Shown here: in pieces, positions 25,287 through 36,405 of the stretch | How the letters are laid out: each line of letters begins with the position of its first letter | Position numbering within the stretch: position 1 is the stretch's first letter | The notes under the pieces: generated by a model | Told to the model about the DNA's origin: nothing | The model's database searches: none | The model's input: the letters and a program-made list of their open reading frames with translations, nothing else | DNA from: Helicoverpa zea | Taxonomy: Eukaryota; Arthropoda; Insecta; Lepidoptera; Noctuidae | Direction: 5' to 3' | Assembly: GCF_022581195.2 (NCBI RefSeq) | Contig: NC_061463.1 | Span: 5,394,001 to 5,458,000, forward strand | Length of the DNA stretch: 64,000 nucleotides | Position numbers and translations under genes: made by a program

Positions 25287-27499
25287 CTGTTAACAAAACA
25301 AAAGCAATGAAAATGTTTGTTTACATAACGAAGATTGATTAAACACAAATAGTACACGACGAACCTCCCGCTATGGAATCTGCGAGCCGAATGGATACAG
25401 ATCTGTATGCCGTAAATCCACAATGTCTACCTACGTCTACGTGAGATTTATCTACAAAAAAGATTATTTCTATAAATGAAGCTCACTATTGTTCGGCGCG
25501 AGCGTTTGTTACTTTTCTGAATTGAAGTTAAAAATAAAATTCTTCTCTTTTATATTATTAGTAGGACTCGTTTTGTTTGCGACGTCCCGGCAAGACAAAG
25601 GTATCGCTCTATCCATCCCCTACGCACACATTCACAGAAGTATTAATGCTAACGTAACAAGTATATTGTAATTTCGCACACAAAGAAGATACAGGACGAG
25701 CAAACAATCATTGTTCATTATTACAAAAGGTTTCGAATATTTCGTTTCGCATCGGATCAAATGCATTGGGATAGTTGACGTATGTGAATGTGGGTGTGAG
25801 CGAGACGACAGTATGTGAGTGTGCAATTATTATTTTGACCAAGGATAAGTCCGCGGCAGCGTGTGAAAGACGCTGGGCCGCATTGTTTACGCTCAAATAA
25901 GGAAGGTGAAAGAAACGGCCGAGGGAGAGCTGATTCGTTAATGTAACGTTACAATTATAGTTTATTAGATGAGCAACAGACCGGCCTTTCATTGTATTCT
26001 CGCATAAATATAGAATTTTGGCAAAGAATGAAACCGGAACAAAGAATACAAAAGTTCATATTAATGGAATATCTTGCGAATACTTAGTGCATGCTACACC
26101 CCTATTTCTTCATCCGATAATTGCAGAAAAAACCAATGTGTTCGAAGCAAGGCATTGAATTTTCACTTAATTAAAACTGGAAATTAATTCACAGTCGAGC
26201 GAAGCTGAAACCAGTCGTACCCCTGTCCGGGAACCCGTTCTATAGTTTTAAGCAGTTAAAACCGTTACATCTAATGAAGGGGAGAGGGATAAGTAAATCC
26301 GAGTGCGTAATAATAATGATAGCGCAACTGACCCTAATTCCAGAGTGACCAGTGAATGTAATTATTTATGATGTAAAGTCGCCGTCCCACAGTCTGGTAG
26401 GAGCATAGAACAATGGCCAGGTAAAAGGACCTTGTCTGCATAAACGCGATCTCTGACGCTTTTTGTCAATGGACAAAGGGTCTTTTCTAAGGAAACACCA
26501 CATCGTTATAGCATCGTAAAGTAAGTATTGTGCAGTGTGAGTTTTGTTTTGCGAGATTTAGGTCAGGATTTTTACAATGTGGCGTCAGGGACACAATGGG
26601 AGCTGGACGTTTTACTGTCTTTGCGCACCGGTGTTGCGAGTTCGAGTTTCGAACTGAGTCTGCAATATGCCTGCGTATTTCAGTCTTTTCAGTTGATTTT
26701 TAATACGCTAAAGTGGGCCCAACAGACCATTAGGGTTCCTACTGTATTGAAAAGTCTCGATCCTATATAACCTGTTCACTGAAATTATGTAGGATATTGA
26801 ATCGAAAGTTATGTATTATTGTTTTCAATCTTTTGGTGAATAAGTCTGAGACGTCTTTATTTGATCTTAGCTCGTTAAAGCAAAAAATCTTTTGAAACAG
26901 GGTGCTGGTCTTGTATAACGAATTAAATTATAAACCGGTTTTTATTCTGGTTTAATCATATTGATGATAGGGACAGTAACTAATGAATCAGTAGCCGAGG
27001 GGTAAAACAGTGACAGACTCAAAGGAAGCTACACAAATGACGTCGCAAGACATAAAGCATGATGTTTTTTGTTGCTATGTGGAGTACTTCGAGAGCGTGT
27101 GAATTTAAATGAATGCAATCTTCCTCAAGAACACATTTAGTTCATCGTCGTGTTTTACAATGAATCGTAAGCAATTGGCAAACCTAAAATTTATATCAAA
27201 ATCGATCGTTTAAAACGGCTCTCTCAATAAGGTGAAAATAAGTAATAAGCATAAACATGAGGCCCACAATGGTGTAAGGCGGATTTCTTTCGCCTCCACA
27301 TTTCTCTCGGAGTTTATCGTATTTCACCGTGGCCATAAACATGCACGGGGCGATGCGGCCGGCGACATTGTGCGATGATGTAGCAGCCTCATCACAAGGG
27401 GGCAATCATCCTTAATGCGCGACCGCCACATACGTAATGCGAGTCATTGTCCCGTGTGCGGTACTTATGGAAAATTCGCGTTCTCAATTCAAATCTTCT

Positions 27500-27550
27500 C
27501 TCCGTCTCTCTCGCGCGCGGGGCGGAGCCGCCTCCGACCAATGACGGCAT
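27500..27550. promoter_or_regulatory. GC box / CCAAT box cluster inside a zfh2 intron
   Basis: A CT-rich run (GAGA-factor type on the minus strand) leads into GGGGCGGA (27519-27526, Sp1/KLF-type GC box) and CCAAT (27538-27542) within about 50 bp of strongly CpG-rich DNA in an AT-rich intron. This could be an internal promoter or enhancer producing transcripts starting at the second coding exon. It rests on motif clustering only. Confidence 0.3.
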
Positions 27551-28174
27551 CTGACTCTGGCGACACCGTGTAAGGCGTACGTTATTAAAGAAACCTGTTC
27601 TAATGTTGCGCGCTTTAAATTAAATTTTGTTCGTGTGTAATTATCTCATTATTGTGATTACGAATTCTTCGCTAAATGCTCATCGCTTAAAATGGAGATT
27701 GCCTCTCAGATTGAACACGGAGTGACGGTCACGCGATAAACGATAATGAAGCCCGTAGACGAAAACGGAGTGCACGATGTGTCCTCGTATCATCTCACAA
27801 TACTCACAAATTAACATCAAACAAATCTTTATGTTTGTTGACACTATGCACAGAAAGAAGTTCACTTTGAAAAAACGCAGAACAAAATTGATTAAGGAAC
27901 GAATCGGTTTAAATTGGAAACCGATAGTGACGTTTCGAAATCACATTCATAAGTCGACTCAGTATTACTTTATCGATACGAACGCCGGTAATGGTTTTGG
28001 TTGAATTAATTTTAATGGGATTTTTACGCTTTATAGAATAAAAATGTTACGAAATGTGTTTAGCACAGGAGTAATAAATAATAATAATATTTTTCGTTGT
28101 GTCGCGTTCTTTTATTGATTGAATAAAGGTTGTCACGAGCGACATCTAGCGCTGAGCAGAAAAACTGAGCAGAA

Positions 28175-28186
28175 TGCGCACGCGCA
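28175..28186. promoter_or_regulatory. Perfect NRF1/Ewg-type palindromic motif
   Basis: TGCGCACGCGCA fits the YGCGCAYGCGCR consensus of NRF1 (erect wing in Drosophila) at every position. It lies in the first zfh2 intron shown, 431 bp downstream of the donor, beside a short direct repeat CTGAGCAGAA (28153 and 28166 regions). NRF1 sites are typical of promoters; the function here is inferred. Confidence 0.4.
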
Positions 28187-28616
28187 TCTAATCGCTTTTC
28201 GATCGTGAATGGTTTTTATGTTGCCATTGTGTAGACACTAGCGAGCACTACGTCTAGCTAGAATACTTACTTTTACATTGTTAGTAGGGTCGTTCGTTAT
28301 GTAACTAACTAATTATCATTAAGTTGTAACTTACGGAGACAACGCCTTGAGGAAGTTAATGTGCAATAACAATAGACCAGTCACGGTTGGAAAATTATTA
28401 GTTGACAAATAAGCAATTTCCTTATTACCACTCTAGTGAACATGAAAAGACAAACGAGGACTAAATATGATAAAAAATTACCAATTAAATTGGATCACTT
28501 GTTTACGACTATAATAGCTATTTCTAAACCTACTAGTATAATATTGATAGTGAACTGTTTTGTAGGCAATTTGGGAGGTTCGTCAAATGTTTAAAATTAT
28601 TAGCTAGACTACTTAC

Positions 28617-31347
28617 CGTTATCTTGTTGATCATATGGGCTGGTCAACTCAGTCGGTTGAGGGATGACTTGGAATAACTCCGCGACATCAGGCGTTGGAT
28701 CTTTGCCCTCAGATCTACGCTGTAACTGATGAATTTGTTCCATCTGCAGATGTTTGACAGATCGAACATGTTGCAGTAGTGGGAGGCGATGAGGGGCTCC
28801 GAAGCCACATAGAGCACAGCGGTACACTCGTGGTCTCTCTCGAGGCATACGCGCCGCACACTCGCGAAGATGTCTCAATAGTAAGGCAGCAGCCTCGTGT
28901 CTCGCACCGGCAGCGTGTAGCTGCAGCTTGTGCGCAGAATTGGTATAATAGTCACAGGCACAACATCTCACTTGCACTCCACCAACGCTCGCACCACCTG
29001 TTCCTACACCTCCGCAGAACTTCAGTTTCCATTCGTTCCTTGGCCCACCTTCTTTCACGTGGTTTACATGCTGCAGCCTTTGCAAATGCTTGTCAGTTTT
29101 ACAATGAAGCTGGAAGTTGGCCTTCAAATTGGTTTTGTAGGTGCAGAGTTTGCAAACGTAATGTCCTGCTACTAAAGCCAAAATCTCCTGTTCTCTGATC
29201 TTTGTTCGGTCTTGGGCCAGATGATGACCTAGCGCTTCTAAGGAGTCTGTTGAGAAACAATTGCAGATGCAACAGTGGTACGTTCTCTCTGGCTCTGGGT
29301 CAGCTGGTTCTGGTGGTGGTTCCATCGCCTCTGGATTTAAACCGACATCTAGATGGGCACCTAGTTCAGGTGGTGAAGGGCCAGGTCCTCCAGTCATCAG
29401 TTGAATCATAAGCGCCTGGTTATAAGCCATATCAGCGAGAGCTGCCTCAGGATTGGGTGGCGGAGCATCACCTCCATGGAAATGAAGTAAGCTTTCAAGT
29501 TGTTGTTGGCTTTGTTGTCTGTGATGGAGTGCTGATAAAGTCTGCATATGTTTTACATTTTGTTGTAGCACCAGCATGTTATGTGTATGCTTTTCTGAAG
29601 TCATATGTATTCTTAGGTTACGAGCCACATTTGTCTCATAATTACAGACATCGCAGCGGAAAGTAGGCTTTGGTTTCTGACCTAATGGTGAATGATGTGG
29701 CAGAGGCGGCTTGTGAGGGCCCGGAGGCGTATGTTGCGGCGCTGGTGGTAAAGTACCTTCTCCAGGGTTTCCACCGTTTTGAAGCTCTTGCATATTATTT
29801 AAATGCTTGTCTGATTGCATATGTATACTTAGGTTGCCCTTTGTCGTAGTTGAGTAATTGCACACTTCACATCGATATGGTTTGTATCCACAGGTGTAGG
29901 TTTCCCCACGTGCGAGCCGTGGATGAGGCTGACCAGCTATGCAGTAAATACAGCTCGTTTCAGCTTCAGGATGTTTCTCTTTCATATGTATTTCTAAGGT
30001 CTCTTGGTATTTGTAATGCCAATTACATTTAGGACATTTCAAGGTTTTACAGGAATTTCGGCTGTGCATACCGGCTAGCGGGCCACCTAATCTTCCAGAA
30101 TTCAATATTAGTTCACATTTTGGACAGTCAGCTCCTGAAGGCCTTCCTCCAAGATGGTCTGGACATACACCTATCGTCGTGCCAGAGAGGAAGGCAGGGG
30201 GAGTCGCTTGAAACGGTGGGGATGAATTGGGACTAGCCCGTGGTTGTACTGACGCATTTATCGTGTGTGGATGTGCCACGGAGATCAAGGAATGTTGTGG
30301 CATTAAAGATTCGGCTATTGATCGTGGCGGTCTCCACGCCGATGTTGGGCTTGGCTTCCTATCATCGCAAGTACCATTTAGTAGCATTGATTCGGTATCT
30401 CTGTCGCTCGTCATTAAATCTTGTCGCTTGTCTAGCGACGGGCTCGGTAATTCCGTCATGTTAGGGCTTCCTGAAGATGATAATCGTGGTGGCGCAGCAG
30501 CACCTACAGGTTCTAAAAATGAGACTAGTGGTTCTTTATCTTTGCCTACGCATTGGATGATAGCTGAGGCATTCTCTCTTGATAAGGCGTCTCTTTCAGA
30601 GTCCAGTAACGATAAACTATGGTCCGCTTGCGCATGCGCTACAAATGATTTTGCATAGCCAAAACTCAATTTACATATAAAACACATTAAGATCGGTTTG
30701 ACTGGCACGCTGACGGGACACTCAGCTGGAGGAGATGGCGGTCTAGGAACGTCTTTTCCCCCTCGAAAACTAAATACTCGATAACTGTGCATAACGGGCG
30801 CATCGGGTCTCGCCCGCGCCCGCTCTGCTGCCAGTCTTCCGTAAAGCGCGCCGTATAATGAAGGGTTTCTTGACACGTAGAACGCGCTCGCTATCTGTGG
30901 GAAATCGAGCTGTCTCTCCACGACGTTGTTGTCGCGGCTGTCCACGATGCACCCGGGTTCTATTTTGGGTAGATCGGGTATGCTCGTTTCTCCTTCTGAC
31001 AATTCGGGGTCCTCGATGATGTAGGCGGATCCATCAGGGTTGTAGACGATCTTGCCATCGAATCGTTCTACATCGGAGGAGAGCGGCGGAGAATCTCGGT
31101 GCGAGGTGAGATCAACGGCGTCAGGCGCGGCAGGGGGTGAGGTTGGCGCGGGCGCGGAGGAGGGCGCGGGGGTGGGCGCCGCGGGTGCCGCGGGCGCGTT
31201 GCGCGGTTCTTCCTCGGGACTCATGTCGCCGTCGTCGTCGTCGGGTTCGAGCGCGGCTGAACTCTGCGGATCGTCGCGCTTGCGGCGCCGCTTGCGCTCC
31301 GGGGGCGGGCCGCTAGCGGGGCCGCCGGGCTGCAGCGGCGTGGGCAT
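28617..31347 (-). CDS. zfh2: zfh2/ZFHX3-like transcription factor, first coding exon (N-terminus)
   Basis: This exon encodes residues 1-910 plus the first base of codon 911. The start is the ATG at 31347 (MPTPLQPGG): an in-frame TGA lies ten codons upstream (31374-31372) and the exon acceptor is only 36 nt upstream, so no longer N-terminus is possible through this exon. A basic stretch RKRRRKR near residue 18 is a likely nuclear signal. A Pro/Ala-rich acidic segment follows, then the ZFHX signature FDGKIVYNPDGSAYI (96-110) and VKPILMCFICKLSFGY (216-231). About eight C2H2-type fingers follow, with first cysteines near 222, 438, 493, 565, 692, 732, 795 and 844. Several are of the paired-box type spaced for HMxSxKH ends. 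The donor is AACG|GTAAGT. The similarity to the N-terminus of ZFHX3 is strong and collinear. Confidence 0.97.
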
Positions 31348-31383
31348 GGCGCCGGGCGTCAAAGGCCGGCATCACATGCTCTC
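31348..31383 (-). promoter_or_regulatory. zfh2: 5' leader of the start exon with nested upstream ORFs
   Basis: The acceptor TTTGTTGCAG ends at 31384; the exon begins GAGAGC. The 36-nt leader contains ATGTGATG: a minimal start-stop ORF (ATG 31377-31375, TGA 31374-31372) whose stop overlaps a second ATG (31372-31370). That second frame runs 19 codons to a TAG at 31315-31313, past and out of frame with the main ATG at 31347. The first upstream ATG has A at -3, while the second and the main ATG have G at -3. This arrangement predicts translational repression of zfh2, or dependence on leaky scanning or reinitiation. Confidence 0.85.
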
Positions 31384-34300
31384 CTGCAACAAATAACCAA
31401 ACACTTTAAACACCTGTTCTATGGCACTTAGGTACCTATTTGGCTTTTTTACGTTAAACACGTGTGTATAATGGTCAAATATTTGGCTAGTGGGCATCAG
31501 ACCGCTACTGAACGGTAACCTATCCGTAATCAATCACCTATTTCTCACGGACCAGTTTCATGTAACTGAAGGTGACTGTTGAATACATTTGTGTCGGGCG
31601 CGCAACCGGAAGGAGGTGGGTCATCGTTGTGTCACTGTGTTGTTTTCCAAAGATAGATCCTGCAGTAGGTGCCGTATTTAAATTAGGCGGATGTACATAC
31701 ATTAATGTTGGTAATAATGCAATATTTGTCAGTTAGAAACCAATGAATCATAAAATATCAATAAAATAGTTTATCCATAAAATGTTTGAACTTATTAATA
31801 CCGTCTTTTTGATAAGAGATAAGCCACAAGTTCCCATCGGTATATCAAATTAAAATACATGGTAATCGTTATCTAACTGACATTTGCGCAAACAACCACG
31901 ATCAATTTATCCGTATGACAGCTTGTCAACGTTGTCAATGCTGACACTATTACAATTAAACAACCAACAAACCTTTTATTGCGGTAAGGTATGTTTTCGC
32001 AGTATAATAGCTCTTATTACCATTGACATAAGACTTAGTTAAAAGGAAACTTAACGCAATGAAATATAAAGAGCCAATCTAGAATAAAAATTCGTTAAAA
32101 CCGAGATTAAGCCGTCATCTCCGTTATCTAACGTTATCAAAGACACTTGTCCTACAAATACCTAACGAAGACTAAAATAATATATTTACTTAGTTGACAG
32201 TCGAGATAATCGATGAAAAATATCACATGACACAAGGAATAAATGATTATTACTGAGAAATCGCACCTCTTACACATGAGATTAACAATGGAACTATAGA
32301 AAATAGAACGTCAGAATTATTGTCCTAAGATAAACTTATCAATCAAATCAAAGCCTGTTTTGAAACTATTGAACTAAAATTCTATCAAACACACTTTAAA
32401 AAAGTTGGAAAATTGAAATAAGAACTTGCCCTTCGAACAAATGACAGTCTACATAAGGAAACCGAGTCCCCACACGCGTTAATGACTAACAAATATATAA
32501 GAATTAAAGCAATTCAAATTAATCCAACTGACTAATTTGTAATTTCGCAATAGTAATCAAGTGCCGACTAATGAATGATTAAGCCAGGATGTGATAACAG
32601 AACCATTACCGCAAATACCCGAATCCTTACACCGGATGAACTCACTGATAGTAACTTATTAGTATTTAAATTATAACATATGTTAGTTAACTGAATTTAT
32701 GACTTAATTCCTGTCACATTGGCAACAAGTAATGACACATTTTTGCATCATTATATTGGGTAAAGATTAAAATATTTTCAGCTTGGTAGACTTAGAATAG
32801 GGTAGACAAGACACTGAATTCGACGATAAAAATGGTGATGATGATAATGATGTAGGAACATAGAACAGTAGTATCAGTCTAAAGACTTTTGAAGTCACTA
32901 GTGTCATAAGGTTATGAAATAGAAATTCAAGAAAAGACAAGTATAAATTAAAAACTAGTCCTACAAGACAAAATGTGGTATTTCAAAATGATAATGGTTT
33001 GATATTTCGACGAGAGTAAAGATAAGAATTCTAATACACCTATGTTTGACATATTTTTTAGATTGAATCATCATTCGTCAATAGCGTGATTAATATTTTA
33101 TTTTCATAGTCATGTGCTTCAATTGTTTGTATGGAATGTTACTGATTAATGCGTAGTAAAAAGTGCCTAGGCTTTAATTAGTTTTTTTTTCTTTAAGTAA
33201 CTTGCAGAAATGCTAGTATTTTCAAAGGGTACAAATGGAATCGTTAAAAAAATTGAAGTTCAGATGAATTCTTAAAATTCCGCAAACCTCTACTCTTGAA
33301 GATTTTTGTGCTTAAATTGGCGGAAATAACGCAAAACTAACGCTATGTAAATTTGAATAAAACTCCTTGTCAATGTCAACAAAGTTTTATTACCAAAACC
33401 TTGGTTTTCCTATAGATTATAATGTGAACCACGCCTAAGCATTTGTTTGCATTACAACGGTCGAGTGTAGCCCTTGAAAACCTCATTTGATAATTGATAT
33501 CAAACGTGACTTGATAATGCAAATATTTGTAAAGATATATTTTGAATGAAAGAGTATCCTTATTCTGTTCGATTGAGGTAATGATTGAAACGTTGTTTGT
33601 TCTAAAATAAATAATATCAATATCATTCATTTGACCACGTCTGCATTAGGTAAAATAATAAGATTTCAAATACAGATACACATTTTTCATTTATTCAACA
33701 GAACACATTTTCTATAGGATTTAACGGACGAATGGAAACTCCTCATATCATTATCCCTTTAATTACTCATCCTTCTACTAGAATGCTTAATTATATTCAA
33801 ATTAGAAAACCAAATCATGGTGCAAATAAAGAGGATTTCCCAACACACGACAAAAGAGTAAAATAGAAGCGACAGGTGGTCCTTCCAAACAACACAATTG
33901 GCAATTTTTTCTATTAAACTCCTAAGACATCCTTGTACTAATATCGAACAGTTTCTGAGAAAAATCTAACAGGATTACCATACACGCTGCTTAGAAATGC
34001 ATCACATGCAATTATAAGAAACTATCAAGTGACAAAGTAAAAAATACTAATTACACATAATAATTATACTAGTTCTCAGCAATAGCAATTTGTAGTACAT
34101 TTCGCAGTGCTAATGTGTATGGAAATTATGCAAAGAGCTGGTAATTAGAGTCGAGGTGAATGGTCCGTAATGCCATAATTTACTCCTATCTACTTCTATC
34201 TCTTATTTTTAATAGAAACGGCACAAACTATTTTAAAGATACAACAAATAAACCGACGTTTTATATGAAAACAAGCCACCGGTATTAGCACAATGTTTTA

Positions 34301-34599
34301 CTTGATAATGCCACATAATACGCGCGAAAGTATCATTAAAATGTATGGAAAAGCCAAATCAAAAGGTTCGTCTGTCAAATGTGTCTATAATTTGTATGTT
34401 GCAGTTCTTGAGTGGCACTCACTGAAGTAAATGTTTAATGTGGGCACACGTGCGCAGATTCCCATCGTTACAATCAGTGGTGTTGTCAATTTCCACCAAT
34501 ACCCCGATGCTTGCAGCAGAACTAATTTCCGATAAACACGCACACATATGTACCACATAGCTACGTTCGAGTGCAAATTACACGTACATATGAGTGTGT

Positions 34600-34760
34600 G
34601 AGCGTGAGAAAAGTACGGCGGATACAATGGTGCATGTGTGCGTCGATACTGACGCAATTTGCTCGTACGTATTTGCCATACAGTCGCACGGCGGACGCTG
34701 CGCACGCGCACCGCTACGCCCGCATCGGACTCTCCTACAATAGTTATCGAGCCCGTCATA
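34600..34760. promoter_or_regulatory. CpG-rich island with a perfect NRF1/Ewg-type motif
   Basis: A locally GC/CpG-rich block in AT-rich DNA contains TGCGCACGCGCA at 34699-34710, matching YGCGCAYGCGCR exactly. It produces overlapping ORFs on both strands (124, 100 and 72 codons), none with a recognisable domain. It is a candidate promoter or first noncoding exon for zfh2, about 3.3 kb upstream of the start exon. Confidence 0.35.
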
Positions 34761-35379
34761 ATGAAGATGCGCGCTTTTCAAATCATTAATGAGGCTCCCA
34801 CAATGTAATTGATAGCGACTATAGCAACCATTCAATAACGTTTTTGTCAATGTCCAATTTACGAATACAGTATCGTGCATGATCGCTGGCTAATCTCGCT
34901 TGTTTATCTAGAGAGAAAGCCAATCGAAAAGAAATTTAACGAGGTAAACTCAATGGAAGTGAAATTAACAATGATATTATACTCGGATACCATTAAATCC
35001 TATAATTAGCAGAGGCAATGGCATGAAAAGTCAATCAACATACTCATTACCGTATCCGCGGAATGGGAGTTCGTGAGCCATGTATCACTTTCGAACTACA
35101 ATTTACTAGTTGGAAACTGTGACATTTGCGGGTCGTAGCATATTACGTTGTCTGAGCAGCATAACGAATGTAAACTGATCACATTTAATTAGACATTCAT
35201 AAGTATACAATATAACTAAACTAGCAATTACGAACATTTCAAGGGTTATGTAATGATCCATTTTGATTTCATTCCCAATTAGGGAAAACGTGATGCCATG
35301 ACATTTTCATCGAGTCTTAGACCCAGCGATAATAGCGTAGATACACTTATGCAGTTAGGATCATCCAAAAGACCTATCC

Positions 35380-35398
35380 TTGATGATGATGATGATGC
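35380..35398. repeat. (GAT)n microsatellite
   Basis: A run of about five to six GAT/ATG units, TTGATGATGATGATGATG, ends in CTG. No SINE body adjoins it, so it appears to be a free microsatellite rather than a SINE tail. Confidence 0.8.
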
Positions 35399-36244
35399 TG
35401 TAGTACGCCTATTACGCATGAGTGTGGAAGGTAAAGTAAATAGCGTAGTGTGAGAGAAGTGTCAGTAACGAGAGACGCGGTAAACTACGTCCATATTAAT
35501 AATCGTGGGTTATTACGAAGGCCCTCATTAAGTCGGCGGCCGCTCGCCAACGAAACCGCAGAACACTGCTAAATAATTACCCCTACACTGCTTTCTTCAC
35601 GAAAACATGGTAAAAGCATATTAAACAACATCTACTAAGTCGGCAGGAGGAATTACAATAAATAAGGTATTAAGTCGACGTTGTCAGGCACCAAAATATA
35701 AGTAGCTATTATATGCGGGCGCGGCGCAACGTGCCTGGTGCCTTGGGACCTTTTGTAATTCTGCATATATTCAGGGTAATAACTCACTGATGTGAAGTCT
35801 TGAATAATGTGTTAGGCTTACAACTTGCAAAATAAAACTTAAAATCTATCGCCTTCACTGTTTTGAACTGTCATTTATCAGATCAAACTGTTGTTTAAGA
35901 CAAATGTAAAATATTAAGTAAGCAACCAAAATGTGACCAAGATAAAAACTAAAGATAATCTAGGTTTCATTTCCTTATCACTACACCTACAGCCGTCATG
36001 GTAATACCCTGGACTTCCCATGTGTATCACTTGTACATGAAGAGAATAATTAATTGATTCTAGTTAGAATGCCATTATACATGCAAATTATCTGTTACAC
36101 TTTATATTCTGACACCTCCCACTACTTTGCAGGAAAACTAATTAACTCATTGTTAGAAATTATGCAAGGTTTTCGAAGTAAAACACTCGTCGTGGGAAAT
36201 TGTTAAATAACTGGTATTGCTTGGACTAGCTCTTACAAGCGTTG

Positions 36245-36405
36245 ACCTACAGCAGAGAGGTCAAGTAGTACTGGTGTACCACCTCTTAAATCTGCCATCA
36301 TATACATTCCCTACCACAGAAAGCTCAAGTTATACTGTGGACCAATTATTGATCTCCATTCGCATACATTCTTTTGCCAGACAAAGATCAACTTAAACTG
36401 GTTAC
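36245..36405. repeat. Degenerate tandem repeat of about 60-67 bp
   Basis: Two diverged adjacent units can be aligned by eye: the block CTACAGCAGAGAGGTCAAGT at about 36249 and CTACCACAGAAAGCTCAAGT at about 36312. Each is followed by TACTGG/TACTGTGG and ends in CATACATTC. A third, weaker unit (CCAGACAAAGATCAACTTAA) follows at about 36377. An old local duplication; no function proposed. Confidence 0.55.

Larger units (their letters stand above)
25287..28616 (-). other. zfh2: zfh2 intron between first and second coding exons (phase 1)
   Basis: The donor is AACG|GTAAGT with GT at 28616-28615. The acceptor is TTTTGTTAACAG with AG at 25288-25287. The split codon is G|AC (Asp). The intron is 3330 bp. 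I see no exon or recognisable transposon in it. It holds two GC-rich spots with promoter-type motifs, at about 27500-27560 and 28140-28200, annotated separately. The 60-94-codon ORFs here have no domain support. Confidence 0.95.

Noticed and set aside
30227..30658. 143-codon plus-strand ORF
   Set aside because: Antisense shadow of the first zfh2 coding exon.
31348..31362. zfh2 start at the TTG codon at 31362
   Set aside because: An ATG follows five codons later at 31347; a non-ATG start is unnecessary and an in-frame TGA lies just upstream of it.
34385..34880. ORFs of 124 and 100 codons on the minus strand
   Set aside because: Same composition effect over a CpG-rich patch; no domain or splice support.
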